Source of the DNA: Paraburkholderia phenazinium | Lineage (GTDB): Bacteria > Pseudomonadota > Gammaproteobacteria > Burkholderiales > Burkholderiaceae | Assembly (NCBI RefSeq): GCF_900141745.1 | Contig: NZ_FSRM01000002.1 | Coordinates: 2,356,001-2,420,000 of the forward strand | Direction: 5' to 3' | Length of the DNA stretch: 64,000 nt | In this document: in pieces, positions 16,981 through 26,446 of the stretch | Layout: every line of letters starts with the position of its first letter | Position numbering within the stretch: position 1 is the first letter of the stretch | Made by a program: the position numbers and the translations under genes | The notes under the pieces: model-generated | The model's database searches: none | Seen by the model: the letters and a program-made list of their open reading frames with translations, nothing else | What the model was told of the DNA's origin: nothing

Positions 16981-18135
16981 ATGCAAAATTTTACGTTTCA
17001 TAACCCCACCCGCATTATTTTCGGCGAAGGCCAGATTGCTGCACTTGATGCCCATGTACCGCGCGAAGCGCGCGTGCTGATCACTTGTGGCGGCGGCAGC
17101 ATCAAGAGCAATGGTGTGCTCGCGCAAGTGCAGGCGGCGCTCGGGGAGCGTGCCTCGTTCGTATTCGAAGGTATCGAACCCAATCCAACTTACGAAACCT
17201 TGATGCAAGCGGTTGCTGTCGCACGCGAACGGAACATCGACTTTCTGCTGGCTGTCGGGGGCGGCTCCGTGATTGATGGCACCAAATTCATCGCAGCCGC
17301 GCTGAAGTTCAATGGCGAGCCGTGGGACATCCTGGCGAGGCAGGTCGAAGTGCATGAGGCGATGCCGTTCGGTAGTGTTCTGACGCTGCCCGCGACCGGC
17401 TCTGAAATGAACAATGGCGGTGTCATCAGCCACCGCGCGAAAGGCGACAAGTTGCCGTTTCGCAGTGAAGCGACGTATCCGGTCTTTTCGGTGCTGGATC
17501 CGACGACGACCTATTCGCTGCCAGTCCGGCAAATCGCCAACGGTGTGGTCGACGCGTTCGTGCATATCGTCGAGCAATACCTGACCTATCCGGTCGATGC
17601 AAAGGTGCAGGATCGTTTTGCCGAGGGCTTGTTGCTCACGTTGACTGAAGTGGGTCCACAAGCATTGGCCGAGCCGAATAACTATGCCGTGCGCGCCAAC
17701 CTGATGTGGACCGCGACGCTGGCGTTGAACGGCTTGATCGGGGCCGGTGTGCCGCAGGATTGGGCGACGCACATGCTCGGTCACGAGATTACCGCGCTGC
17801 ATGGCCTCGATCATGCGCAAACGCTGGCAATCGTGCTTCCGGCAATGCTGACCGTGCGCAAGGAGCAGAAACGCGCGAAGTTGCTGCAGTATGCCGAGCG
17901 TGTATGGAACATCACCGAAGGCAGCGAGGAAGAACGCATCAGCGCGGCGATCACAGCGACCCGCGTGTTCTTCGAGAGAATGACCGTCGGTACCCGCCTG
18001 CGTGATTACAAGATTGGCGGCCAGACCGTCGCCAAGCTGATCGCGAAACTGGAAGAACACGGGATGACGGCGTTGGGCGAACGCGGCGATGTGACGCCCG
18101 AGGTCAGCCGCCGAGTGTATCAACTTGCGGTCTGA
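16981..18135 (+). CDS. yqhD: YqhD-type NADPH-dependent aldehyde reductase
   Basis: The ATG at 16981 gives 384 residues that align along the full length with E. coli YqhD (387). Metal ligands sit at the expected positions D191, H195, H264 and H278 (GVVDAFVH, WATHMLGHE, GLDHAQ). The cofactor loop GGGS occurs at 37-40 and 94-97. YqhD reduces a broad range of short aldehydes with NADPH, mostly for detoxification. Here, between a cupin and a beta-hydroxyacid dehydrogenase, it may clear a pathway semialdehyde. A start 72 bp upstream is in frame but unlike the family. Confidence 0.92.
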   Translation: MQNFTFHNPTRIIFGEGQIAALDAHVPREARVLITCGGGSIKSNGVLAQVQAALGERASFVFEGIEPNPTYETLMQAVAVARERNIDFLLAVGGGSVIDGTKFIAAALKFNGEPWDILARQVEVHEAMPFGSVLTLPATGSEMNNGGVISHRAKGDKLPFRSEATYPVFSVLDPTTTYSLPVRQIANGVVDAFVHIVEQYLTYPVDAKVQDRFAEGLLLTLTEVGPQALAEPNNYAVRANLMWTATLALNGLIGAGVPQDWATHMLGHEITALHGLDHAQTLAIVLPAMLTVRKEQKRAKLLQYAERVWNITEGSEEERISAAITATRVFFERMTVGTRLRDYKIGGQTVAKLIAKLEEHGMTALGERGDVTPEVSRRVYQLAV

Positions 18136-18177
18136 GCAGGCCCGTGTCCGTCTGGCGCATTACTTTGGAATGTCACT

Positions 18178-19080
18178 ATGAAGATCGGATTTATTGGCCT
18201 TGGCTCCATGGGCGCCGCAATCGCAGCGAACCTCATCGAGTCAGGACATGAAGTACATGTTTTCAACCGTACCCCGGCACGCGCTGAACGGTTGCGCGAA
18301 GCGGGCGCAAGGGTTGCGGCCAGTCCCGCGGGTGCAGCACGGTCGGCCGACGTTGTGTTTACGATGGTGGCCGACGATGCTGCGCACACAGCCGTGACGT
18401 TCGGCGAAGCGGGTATCGCCACGACGCTGAAGCCGGGCGGGGTACACATCTCGATGAGCACGATCAGCGTCGCAACGGCACAGGACCACGCAACGAAGTA
18501 TCGCGAAGCAGGTCTGGGCTTCGTGTCGGCGCCCGTTTTTGGCCGACCCGACGCCGCCGCGGCACGCAAACTCTTTATCATGGCCGCGGGCGCCGACGAG
18601 CATCTCAAGGTCGCCGTTCCGCTTCTTGAAGGCCTTGGGCAGTCGGTCGGCATCGTCGGCTCGGATCCTTCTCAAGCGAACCTCGTCAAGCTGATCGGCA
18701 ATTTCATGCTGTCCGTGATCATCGAAACGCTGGGCGAAGCGTGCGCGGTAGCGGGCAAGGCAGGCCTTGACCCGATGCATCTCGTTGAATTGCTGACCAG
18801 TGCAAATTTCAACGCAGCGCCGTACAAGATCTACGGCCCGCTGATTGCATCGCAGCGCTTCCAGCCGCCCGGCTTTGCTTTGCCTCTTGGTCAGAAAGAC
18901 AACCGGCTGATGCTGGCGGCCGCCGAGTCGCTTGGGGTCCCCCTGCCGCTTGCCAGCCTCGTCCACGACCGATTCCTCACGTTACGGTCGCAAGGTCTCG
19001 GTGCGGAGAGCGACTGGTCCGCGGTCGCACTGTGCGCGTTGTCCGACGCGGGCTTGAACAAGCAGCAGCCCGGCGCGTGA
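18178..19080 (+). CDS. beta-hydroxyacid dehydrogenase family (3-hydroxyisobutyrate/tartronate-semialdehyde reductase type)
   Basis: A 300-residue enzyme with the Rossmann loop GLGSMG (7-12) and the catalytic lysine K171 (NLVKLIGNFM). Arg31 in FNRTPARAE at the end of the second strand suggests NADPH. GarR, a family member, reduces tartronate semialdehyde formed from glucarate and galactarate, which would suit this island; however the aldolase that makes it (GarL) is absent here. Other members reduce succinic semialdehyde or glyoxylate. It lies 42 bp after yqhD and is probably in the same transcript. Confidence 0.85.
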   Translation: MKIGFIGLGSMGAAIAANLIESGHEVHVFNRTPARAERLREAGARVAASPAGAARSADVVFTMVADDAAHTAVTFGEAGIATTLKPGGVHISMSTISVATAQDHATKYREAGLGFVSAPVFGRPDAAAARKLFIMAAGADEHLKVAVPLLEGLGQSVGIVGSDPSQANLVKLIGNFMLSVIIETLGEACAVAGKAGLDPMHLVELLTSANFNAAPYKIYGPLIASQRFQPPGFALPLGQKDNRLMLAAAESLGVPLPLASLVHDRFLTLRSQGLGAESDWSAVALCALSDAGLNKQQPGA

Positions 19081-19109
19081 GGCCGCCGGACAAGCCTGCG
19101 AAGCGCCGA

Positions 19110-19616
19110 TCAGACCCGGCGCCATGCACGCTTGTCCGGATCTGAAAGTTGCAGGTCAACCGGACCCATCCCGAACACCGCGACGACGACCGGCTCTTTC
19201 ACATGCCGTGGCACGCCATCGTAGTGCGGCGTGCGCGCGGCACGTTTGACAAAGCCACCAGCCGGGACCGGCACCGCGTCTTGAGGTGCGAAATCAGGAC
19301 CGCTGTTGACCCACCAGGTGCCTGACACTACGACCTGGATCCGATCGGTCGCGTACGAATGCGGTGCGCTGAACCAACCGGGATTCCATTTCATCATCAC
19401 GAGATACAAGCCAGGTTTGTTGACATCGCCGTAGAGCGGTGCCATCTCGCCGCTGTGTGGCGGGCCGGCTGTCGAAGGCTTGAAAGTGATCTGTTCTCGC
19501 GGCAGTACGAATGTCTCATGGGCGTCGATCGGACTGGCATGCGCCATCTCAGGTGCGAATGCACTGATCATGGACGTTAGCAGAATCAGGCGGCGGTTCA
19601 GGTCGATGGGTTCCAT
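19110..19616 (-). CDS. exported cupin-like protein of unknown function
   Basis: The ATG at 19616 has AAGGAA upstream and gives 168 residues. Residues 9-28 are hydrophobic and end with AHA, a likely signal peptide, so the protein is probably periplasmic. The body has a cupin-like pattern (WFSAPHSYATDRIQVVVSGTW, then HYDGVPRHVKEP) seen in DUF4437-like proteins. Only some of the usual metal-binding histidines are evident. It is convergent with the dehydrogenase at 18178, so it is outside that operon. Function unknown. Confidence 0.65.
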   Translation of the reverse strand: MEPIDLNRRLILLTSMISAFAPEMAHASPIDAHETFVLPREQITFKPSTAGPPHSGEMAPLYGDVNKPGLYLVMMKWNPGWFSAPHSYATDRIQVVVSGTWWVNSGPDFAPQDAVPVPAGGFVKRAARTPHYDGVPRHVKEPVVVAVFGMGPVDLQLSDPDKRAWRRV

Positions 19617-19980
19617 GAAGAGCTTTTCCTTGAGTAGCGATTTGTCGCGGAGGTCATGAGTGTCGCGGGACGAACAGGGCAAGCCGATTCGTCAACTCCG
19701 ATAGATGACCAATCACACTAAAGGATCCCAAGCAGGGGATGAAGATCCCGATGCACAAAAGATCGTTTCTAAAAAAGGGGAAGTGCCGGCCCGCGATTGG
19801 GCTCCCCGTTTCTGCCGTGTACCGCGAACGCAGGACACACCCATTTGTGCAAAGGTGATATCGATGCCGGGCACTTCTGCCGCCAATGCTCCGCACCTAT
19901 AGTCAGATCAGCTCTCGAACGCACGTCACATCGCTTCGATCGGACCTGCGCGAAGCTTCCCTCACTTTCAGGAGCAGACC
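19617..19980. other. 364-bp divergent intergenic region
   Basis: It separates the leftward exported cupin from the rightward bicupin. No gene or repeat was recognised. CAGGAG at 19969-19974 is the ribosome site for the bicupin gene. Confidence 0.5.
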
Positions 19981-20925
19981 ATGTTGACCAGAACGCTCTC
20001 ACCGGACTCTGTCGAAACCGCGACCGCGAACCAGGACGCCGAGTACTTCGAGTACACGTCATCAGCCAATCCGATCGGCGCGAAGCTCATCTCGCGCGTG
20101 CCATTCCGCAATTTTTCGCCTTCGCTGTACGCAGAGGGCGCCACTCGGATTGTGCCGCTCGACCTCTCCGCGGAACTGGGTTGCCCCAGCCCCGCGACCG
20201 GTCCAGGCTTGAGCGCCAATTTCCTGCGCATCAACGCAAGAGACGCATTGACGCTCGCCCCGAACGCCACGTCGCAGCTTTGCTATGTCATCAGCGGGGC
20301 CGGCAGCGTGACGCAGGGCGAGACCCGCTTCCCGTTCGCGCAAGGCGATTTCTTTACCCTGCCGGGCGGCGATGATGCTGTGCTGTCCGCCAACGCGACG
20401 GCCACGCTCTATTACGTCAACGACGCGCCGCTGCTCACCTATCTGGGTACGACCGGCGTCCAGGCGCGCTTTGCGCCGACGCTCTATCCGGCCGCCCAGG
20501 CGCAGGCAGAATTGCGCAAGGTCGCGGAAGAAGCCAATGCGGGGCGCCGCAACCGCATCAGCGTGCTGATGGGCAATGTCAACTTCCCGCAAACGCGAAC
20601 GGTCACGCACGTGCTATGGGCCATGTTCGGCATAGTCCCACCCAACTCGATTCAGAAGCCGCACCGCCACCAGTCGATCGCACTCGACTTCATCGCTGGG
20701 GGCGCCCCGGGCGTCTATACGCTGGTGGGTACCGAACTGGACGAGAACGGCAATATCGTGGATCCGACCCGCGTCGATTGGGAAGCCGGGATGGCCTTCG
20801 TCACGCCGCCGGGATACTGGCATGCGCATTTCAATGAAACGAACGAAAACGCTTATGTGATTCCGATTCAGGATGCCGGCTTGCAGACCTGGCTGCGCAC
20901 GCTCGACATCCGCTTTGCGCGTTAA
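19981..20925 (+). CDS. bicupin protein, gentisate 1,2-dioxygenase-like
   Basis: The 314-residue protein has two cupin halves: the first around residues 85-145 (LCYVISGAGSVTQ) and the second around 215-300 with a His-x-His pair in KPHRHQS and GYWHAHFNE. Domain layout resembles gentisate and 1-hydroxy-2-naphthoate dioxygenases, which open aromatic rings with Fe(II). The first half lacks an obvious His pair, so metal would bind in the second. No ring-hydroxylating or hydrolase genes flank it. It overlaps the convergent LysR gene by four bases. The substrate is unknown. Confidence 0.65.
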   Translation: MLTRTLSPDSVETATANQDAEYFEYTSSANPIGAKLISRVPFRNFSPSLYAEGATRIVPLDLSAELGCPSPATGPGLSANFLRINARDALTLAPNATSQLCYVISGAGSVTQGETRFPFAQGDFFTLPGGDDAVLSANATATLYYVNDAPLLTYLGTTGVQARFAPTLYPAAQAQAELRKVAEEANAGRRNRISVLMGNVNFPQTRTVTHVLWAMFGIVPPNSIQKPHRHQSIALDFIAGGAPGVYTLVGTELDENGNIVDPTRVDWEAGMAFVTPPGYWHAHFNETNENAYVIPIQDAGLQTWLRTLDIRFAR

Positions 20926-21875
20926 GGCTGAAGCTCCAGTGCGAGTCCGTCGTCCCAGTACGGCGGCTCGCCGATCGCCTCTGCATAGAAGTCGACAAAC
21001 GAGCGCACCTTCGACGACACGATCTTCTTCGGCGGATAGACCGCCCAGATAGCCGGTTCGGCCTTGCCTGTGCGTGCTTCCCATTCGGGGAGGGCGTGGA
21101 TCAGCCTCCCTTCGCGTACGGCTGTGCCCGCGAGCCAGGTCGGCAGGAGGGCGATACCGCATCCCGAAAGCGCGAGGTCGAGCACAGCCTCGGAGTCGTT
21201 TCCGCGCAACCGGCCTTTCAATCCGACCAGTGTCTGCTCCAGGGCAGCTTTGGGACTTCCCGTGCGGGTGAGAAACCACTTGTCAGCGGGTGGCAGCGAC
21301 AGGCGGAGTGATTCGTGAGCCTCAAGATCAGCAGGGACGGACGGCATACCGTTTCGATCGAAATATTTCGGACTGCCGCAGACGATCCGCCGATGGGGTG
21401 CGAGACGTCTGGCCATTAATGAAGAATCGGACAAGACGCCGATGCGAATGGCTAAGTCAATCCCGGCATCGATCATGTTCAGGGTCTCGCCGGTCAGCAC
21501 GAGGTCGAGGTCAATGTCCGGGTACCGGGTCATGAATGCTGGCAGGTGCGGCACGACATGCCGCCGCCCGAATGCGGATGGCATCGTCACGCGCAGCAGG
21601 CCCTGCGGCGTGCTATTCAAGGACGACGTGGCCTGCCGGGCGTCGTCGAGTGCTTCGAGTGCCAGGATCGCGCGCTCACGAAATACCCTGCCGCCCTCTG
21701 TCAGCACCAGACCCCGTGTCGAGCGATTGAAGAGGGCGATGCCGAGATCCTTTTCGAGGTCGCTCACATACCGCGAGATGGTCGAGGTCTTGACCGTCAT
21801 TTCACGCGCAGCTTTGCTGAAGCTCTGCAGTTCCGCCGCACGGACGAAAGCGTGTACCGCTGAAAAATAGTCCAT
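20922..21875 (-). CDS. LysR-family regulator
   Basis: The start MDYFSAVHAF at 21875 gives 317 residues, the normal LysR length; the same frame stays open to 22232 but that part does not look like LysR. The winged helix is at about residues 1-60 (FSKAAREMTVKTSTISRYVS), followed by a LysR_substrate domain of the group that includes many Burkholderia regulators of oxidoreductases. Its 3' end overlaps the convergent bicupin gene. The regulated target is unknown; the upstream control region also contains the ankyrin remnant. Confidence 0.88.
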   Translation of the reverse strand: MDYFSAVHAFVRAAELQSFSKAAREMTVKTSTISRYVSDLEKDLGIALFNRSTRGLVLTEGGRVFRERAILALEALDDARQATSSLNSTPQGLLRVTMPSAFGRRHVVPHLPAFMTRYPDIDLDLVLTGETLNMIDAGIDLAIRIGVLSDSSLMARRLAPHRRIVCGSPKYFDRNGMPSVPADLEAHESLRLSLPPADKWFLTRTGSPKAALEQTLVGLKGRLRGNDSEAVLDLALSGCGIALLPTWLAGTAVREGRLIHALPEWEARTGKAEPAIWAVYPPKKIVSSKVRSFVDFYAEAIGEPPYWDDGLALELQP

Positions 21876-22000
21876 TTTTTGGGGTGCAAATCGAACTTGC
21901 TGGAACGGGCCCGGTTCGCACGCCATTGCGTGGCTCAATGAAACGGGCATGGTGCCGCTGGCACTGCGCCACGCGACGCGCTCCGGGACGGCAAGTGCGC

Positions 22001-22232
22001 TCATTGTATCGCGCCCGCCTGGCGTAGTGCGTCCGCTGCAGACGTGTTGTGTTGCGCGAGGGCCATTTGCAGCGCGGTCCCTCCGCGCGCATCGACGTGG
22101 TTGACGTTCGCACCGTGCGCCACGATTGTCGTAGACGCTGAGAATGAGCGCCGTGTAGCCCTCAGCCGTCTTCGTTTCGAGGGGAAAATGGGCGTCGACC
22201 AACAACGCTAAGTAATCCTTTGCGATTAACAC
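22001..22232 (-). pseudogene. frameshifted remnant of an ankyrin-repeat gene
   Basis: Reading leftward from 22232, one frame gives DYLALLVDAHFPLETKTAEG followed by YTALILSVYDN, an ankyrin-repeat pattern. It then runs out, and a different frame continues HGANVNHVDARGGTALQMAL and AQHNTSAADALRQAGAIQ to a stop at 22001-22003. The two halves join as consecutive ankyrin repeats only if a frameshift is allowed near 22110-22120. No start or earlier repeats are seen to the right of 22232. It appears to be the decayed 3' end of an ankyrin gene. A sequencing error could mimic the frameshift but not the missing 5' part. Confidence 0.65.
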
Positions 22233-22356
22233 AATGAAACGATCGTGGCGAGAAGCGTGTGATGCCGGTCAAGTGGGCTGCGTGCCTGCTAGCGGCTTCA
22301 CGGCTGACTGTGCTGCCCGGGGGTACGCGTTTTCGTCGAACCATCTGTTCTGGCGC

Positions 22357-23670
22357 TTAACGGTTGACCATCCGCTTGGGCAGCGTCAGGGCAAGGGCGC
22401 CCACTAAAAACATGCTGATCGCGAGTGCGATCACGGCCAGTAGCGTCGAATGAGTCGCGTCGATGATCCCGCCGATCAGGTACGGACTGACAAACCCGGC
22501 AAGATTGCCCACCGAATTGATCACGGCGATTCCTGAAGCGGCCGCGGCACCGGTCAGCATTGCGGTCGGCAGCACCCAGAACTGTGTCATGGTGACTAAC
22601 ACAGCTGCCGTCGCTACCGTAAGTGCGATTGTGGCGAGCATTGCCTCGTGCATGAATACGGCGCTTGCGATCCAGCCTAGCGTGCCTGCCAATGCCGGGA
22701 TCGTGATATGCCAACGCCGTTCCTGGTGTGCATCGGAGTGGCGGCTCACGAGCAGCATGGCAACCACCGCAACGGCATAGGGCAGCGCCGTAAGCAGCCC
22801 CACACTGAGTGGATTGCTGACGCCGGTGTTCCTGATCAGCGTCGGCAAATAGAAACCCACACCGTATAGGCCCATCATGTTGAAAAAATACAGCATGCAC
22901 ATCAACCAGACACGCGGGTTGGTGAAACCGTCGCGCGTCCTGTGCGACCGTACGCCCTGGCGGTCGTCTGCCAGGTTGCGCGCAAGCAGCGCTTTTTCAT
23001 TAGCGCTGAGCCAGCGTGCGCTCTCGACGTTGTTATCCAGAAAGAGAAGCACGACAATCCCCATCACCAGTGAGGGAATTGCTTCTATCAGGAACAGCCA
23101 CTGCCAGCCGGCCAGATTGTGTGCGCCGGAAACTGAATTCATGATCCAGCCGGACAGGGGCGCACCCACCACTCCAGCAATGGGAATTCCGGTGATGAAT
23201 AGCGCGAGAATGTTTGCACGCCGGCGCGCCGGGTACCAGTACGTCAAATACAGGATCACGCCAGGGAACAGCCCCGCTTCAGCGAGACCCAACACGAAGC
23301 GCAGCGCGTAGAACATCGTCGGCGTTTTGACGAACAGGGTCACTGCCGAGACGATGGACCAGGTGATCATCACACGCGCAATCCAGAGTCGCGCCCCGAC
23401 GCGATGCAACAGTATGTTGCTCGGCACTTCGAAAAGAAAATATCCGAGGAAGAAGATTCCGGCGCCCAGCCCATAAACCGTTTCGCTAAACTTCAGATCC
23501 GCGAGCATCTGGATCTTCGCAAAGCCGACGTTGACGCGGTCGAGATAGGCAACCACGTAGCACATGAACAGCAACGGTACGATACGCCGCGTCACCTTTT
23601 CGTATATCGAATCGTCATCCATGGCCGAAGATGCTGCGTCTGACGCGAGTATCCCGTTAGCCCGTACCAT
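22357..23670 (-). CDS. MFS transporter, ACS family (phthalate/4-hydroxyphenylacetate/tartrate type)
   Basis: Start MVRANGILAS at 23670 gives 437 residues; an in-frame start 69 bp upstream adds non-family residues. Twelve membrane segments, the helix-1/2 pattern YLDRVNVGFAK and FEVPSNILLHRVGARLWIAR place it in the anion:cation symporter family with 4-hydroxyphenylacetate, phthalate and tartrate permeases. Transport of an organic acid into the cell is the likely job. No enzyme gene is directly adjacent, and the next gene on the same strand is another MFS, so the substrate cannot be inferred from context. Confidence 0.88.
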   Translation of the reverse strand: MVRANGILASDAASSAMDDDSIYEKVTRRIVPLLFMCYVVAYLDRVNVGFAKIQMLADLKFSETVYGLGAGIFFLGYFLFEVPSNILLHRVGARLWIARVMITWSIVSAVTLFVKTPTMFYALRFVLGLAEAGLFPGVILYLTYWYPARRRANILALFITGIPIAGVVGAPLSGWIMNSVSGAHNLAGWQWLFLIEAIPSLVMGIVVLLFLDNNVESARWLSANEKALLARNLADDRQGVRSHRTRDGFTNPRVWLMCMLYFFNMMGLYGVGFYLPTLIRNTGVSNPLSVGLLTALPYAVAVVAMLLVSRHSDAHQERRWHITIPALAGTLGWIASAVFMHEAMLATIALTVATAAVLVTMTQFWVLPTAMLTGAAAASGIAVINSVGNLAGFVSPYLIGGIIDATHSTLLAVIALAISMFLVGALALTLPKRMVNR

Positions 23671-23859
23671 GCTGTTTCCTTGAACCGAGTAATGCCATTG
23701 ACAGGTATAGATGCTCCGACCGAATTGCCAGGCATGCACCGCGCTAAAGCAAAGCAGAGTAGGGGCTGGCGAAGCATTGCGAAAGTTACCCGTTACGCAA
23801 AACAGTTGTGCGTAACGGGGTTCGCGCCATTCAGATCAACCTTGAACAGCGATGCGGGA

Positions 23860-25107
23860 TCATTCAGGCGTCGCCTGACTTGCGATGCAATCGTTGCCGG
23901 CATCGGCGGTGCTTCGCCCAAAGCTTGCAAGCGCGGCCAGACCGAGCAGGGCGAGCGCACTGCCAAGCAGGAAATCGTCGGGGACACCGACCGAGTCGAC
24001 GATGGTCCCACCCACCAGAGAACCCACCGCGATGGCGACCTGAATGATGCTGACAAATAGCGCCGAGCCCGCCTCCGGCAGATCGGGGGTCGCGCGCTGA
24101 ATCCACACGCTGAAACAAAGCGGCAGCGCGCCGAATGAAATTCCCCACGCGAGTACGTCAACCGTGATCGCCAGTTGCGAGTGCCTTAGCAAAGGCATCG
24201 ACAAAAGTGCGAACATCAACAGCGACACCATGGTCGCGAGAGATGCCTTCAGACTTCGGTTGACCGTGCTCGAAACGATGAAGTTGGAGAAGAAGCCAAT
24301 GATGCCGAACCCCAGCAGCAACCAGGTAATGGTCGACATGCTGAAACTGGCGTTATGCAGCAGAAACGGCGTGATGTAGGTATAAGAACAGAAGTGAGCG
24401 CCGAACACGAGCGCCACCATCAGCATGCTTCTACGCGGATAAGGGCGCCGTATCAGCGAGACCAGGTCGGCAAACCGCAGCGCGGCACTCGATGGCAAGG
24501 ACGGTACCAGCAACAGTTGCGCGACGAACGCGACAGCAACCAGCACACCGGTGGCCATGAAGGAAAAGCGCCAGGATGAGAAGCCGGCGATCAACGTACC
24601 AAGAGGCACGCCAATCACCGTAGCGCACGTCACGCCGGTCAATATCATCGCGGTTGCCCTGGCCGCATCTTTGGGCTGTACGAGCCGCCCAGCAGCGGCA
24701 ATCGCCAGCGTCCAGAAGCCTCCCAATGCGGCCCCCAGCAGCGCGCGACCTATCAGCATGACGGCGAAATTGGGTGCGAAGGCCGATAACAGATTGGACG
24801 CCAACAACAGTCCCGTTAACAACAGAAAGACATGACGGCGGTCCATACGTCCCGCTCCCAGCATGAGCCCTGGCGCGGAGACAGCAGCAATGACACCAGG
24901 TACGGTGACCATCAGTCCAGCGGTGCCCGGCAGGACGTCCAGTTCTTTGGCGACGTGTGGCAATAAACCGACCGGCAGAAACTCCGTGGTGACGAATGCA
25001 AATGCACCCAGCGCTACGGCCCCGACGGAAAGCCATTGGCGTAAAGACGACGAATCACCGTTCTCCGGCGCGGGCATGCCCGCCGGCAGATTGCTCTCTA
25101 CCAACAT
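23860..25107 (-). CDS. MFS efflux transporter (DHA1, AraJ/NepI-like)
   Basis: ATG 25107 (MLVESNLPAGMPAPENG) gives 415 residues; the frame is open far upstream but that part has no membrane character. The protein begins its first helix with ALGAFAFVTTEFLPVGLLP, typical of the sugar/purine/drug efflux branch of DHA1, and has motif GAGRMDRRH in the loop after helix 2. Family members export sugars, nucleosides or drugs. It lies 189 bp upstream of the ACS gene on the same strand, with its own probable promoter in 25108-25300. Confidence 0.85.
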   Translation of the reverse strand: MLVESNLPAGMPAPENGDSSSLRQWLSVGAVALGAFAFVTTEFLPVGLLPHVAKELDVLPGTAGLMVTVPGVIAAVSAPGLMLGAGRMDRRHVFLLLTGLLLASNLLSAFAPNFAVMLIGRALLGAALGGFWTLAIAAAGRLVQPKDAARATAMILTGVTCATVIGVPLGTLIAGFSSWRFSFMATGVLVAVAFVAQLLLVPSLPSSAALRFADLVSLIRRPYPRRSMLMVALVFGAHFCSYTYITPFLLHNASFSMSTITWLLLGFGIIGFFSNFIVSSTVNRSLKASLATMVSLLMFALLSMPLLRHSQLAITVDVLAWGISFGALPLCFSVWIQRATPDLPEAGSALFVSIIQVAIAVGSLVGGTIVDSVGVPDDFLLGSALALLGLAALASFGRSTADAGNDCIASQATPE

Positions 25108-25300
25108 AGTATTGTTTGTCCCTTGCGGACACTGATTGAAGTGATGCGGATTTGCGGTGCAAATCCAACGCATCATCGGGTTCTGATGAAAACGCCTGGC
25201 GTCAGGCGTCCGGGGTGCTGTCTTGAATGACGCACCACCATACCATTGCATTATTTCCCTTGCCGATGCGCTGCCAAAGGCATGACTTGGGGTAGGGGTA

Positions 25301-26251
25301 CTAGAGGGTGAAGCGAGTGTGGGTGAGATCCTCGCACACCTGCCACAAGCGCGCGGCGTTGGCGGTATTGCCTGCCTGGGCGGCAACGTTCGCTTCGCCG
25401 ACGCTGCTGCCGCGTGCCTCCAGCCATCCTTGCGGACCATAGTAGCCGCCGTCGCGGACATCGGCTGCGGTGGCCGCATAGAGAGTTGGCAGGGCGCCTG
25501 CATCATCGGTGTTGAACATGGCGCCGATGGCAACCCCCAGGAGGTCTCGCGCCGCTCTCGAGATGGCGGAGCGATCGCCACCGCGAAACAGGTTCGTCTT
25601 CGCGACGCCGGGATGAGCGGCGACTGACATCACGCGCGAGTTTGCTGCGCGCAAACGACGGTCGAGTTCAAAAGCAAACATCAGATCCGCGAGCTTGGAC
25701 TGCCGGTAGGCTTGCATCGGCGAATACTGCCTCGTGGATTGCAGGTCATTGAAGTCGATCTGGCCTTGTTTGTGTGCGATCGAAGCGATCGTGACCACAC
25801 GCGGCCGCTCGGACGATCCGGTCGCGGCCTGTTCCAGCGCCGGCATCAGGAGCGCGGTCAACGCGAAGTGGCCAAGCACGTTGGTGCCAAACTGCAGCTC
25901 GAAACCGTCGGCGGTTTCGAGGCGCTTCGGCGGCGCCATGACGCCCGCGTTGTTGACGAGAATATGAAGCGGGCGTTGCGCGGCGAGTTCCTGCTGCGCG
26001 AACTGATGCACGGACGCGAGGCTGGCGAGATCGACAAGCGCCAGTTCGGCGTGCGCTCCGGGTACGTCGGCGTTCAGACGGGCTAACGCATCCTCACCGC
26101 GTTGTTTGTCGCGGCATGCCAGCATTACCTGCGCACCTTTGCGAGCCAGCATCAATGCCGCGTGGTAGCCGATCCCGCTGTTCGCTCCAGTGATGAGAAT
26201 GCGTTTGCCGGCCTGCGATGCAATGTCGGCGGTGGTCCACGGTGTATTCAT
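25301..26251 (-). CDS. short-chain dehydrogenase, retinol-dehydrogenase/WWOX-like
   Basis: The start MNTPWTTADI at 26251 gives 316 residues. It shows TGANSGIG (cofactor loop), CRD at the second strand (NADP preference), NNAG and the catalytic YRQSK (Y-x3-K). A long C-terminal part (SRAARDLLGVAIGAMFNTDD onwards) is typical of the retinol/protochlorophyllide-reductase-like SDRs. In bacteria these reduce various ketones and aldehydes; the substrate is unknown. It is divergent from the small monooxygenase at 26447. Confidence 0.87.
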   Translation of the reverse strand: MNTPWTTADIASQAGKRILITGANSGIGYHAALMLARKGAQVMLACRDKQRGEDALARLNADVPGAHAELALVDLASLASVHQFAQQELAAQRPLHILVNNAGVMAPPKRLETADGFELQFGTNVLGHFALTALLMPALEQAATGSSERPRVVTIASIAHKQGQIDFNDLQSTRQYSPMQAYRQSKLADLMFAFELDRRLRAANSRVMSVAAHPGVAKTNLFRGGDRSAISRAARDLLGVAIGAMFNTDDAGALPTLYAATAADVRDGGYYGPQGWLEARGSSVGEANVAAQAGNTANAARLWQVCEDLTHTRFTL

Positions 26252-26446
26252 ATCGATCCGCGCAGGGTAGTGGGACTCAACATTGAGACTACCACTAGTC
26301 GGACATAAAAAAGTCCCGCGTAAGACGGGCGGGGCAAATCGATACCAAGGCACTCTGCACGATGCACGTGTGCCGGCAAATCTCGCCAATCGCGGCTATG
26401 ATTTGATGCGGCGATCGGCGCCGAAACCCTCCAGGAGACTACCCAC

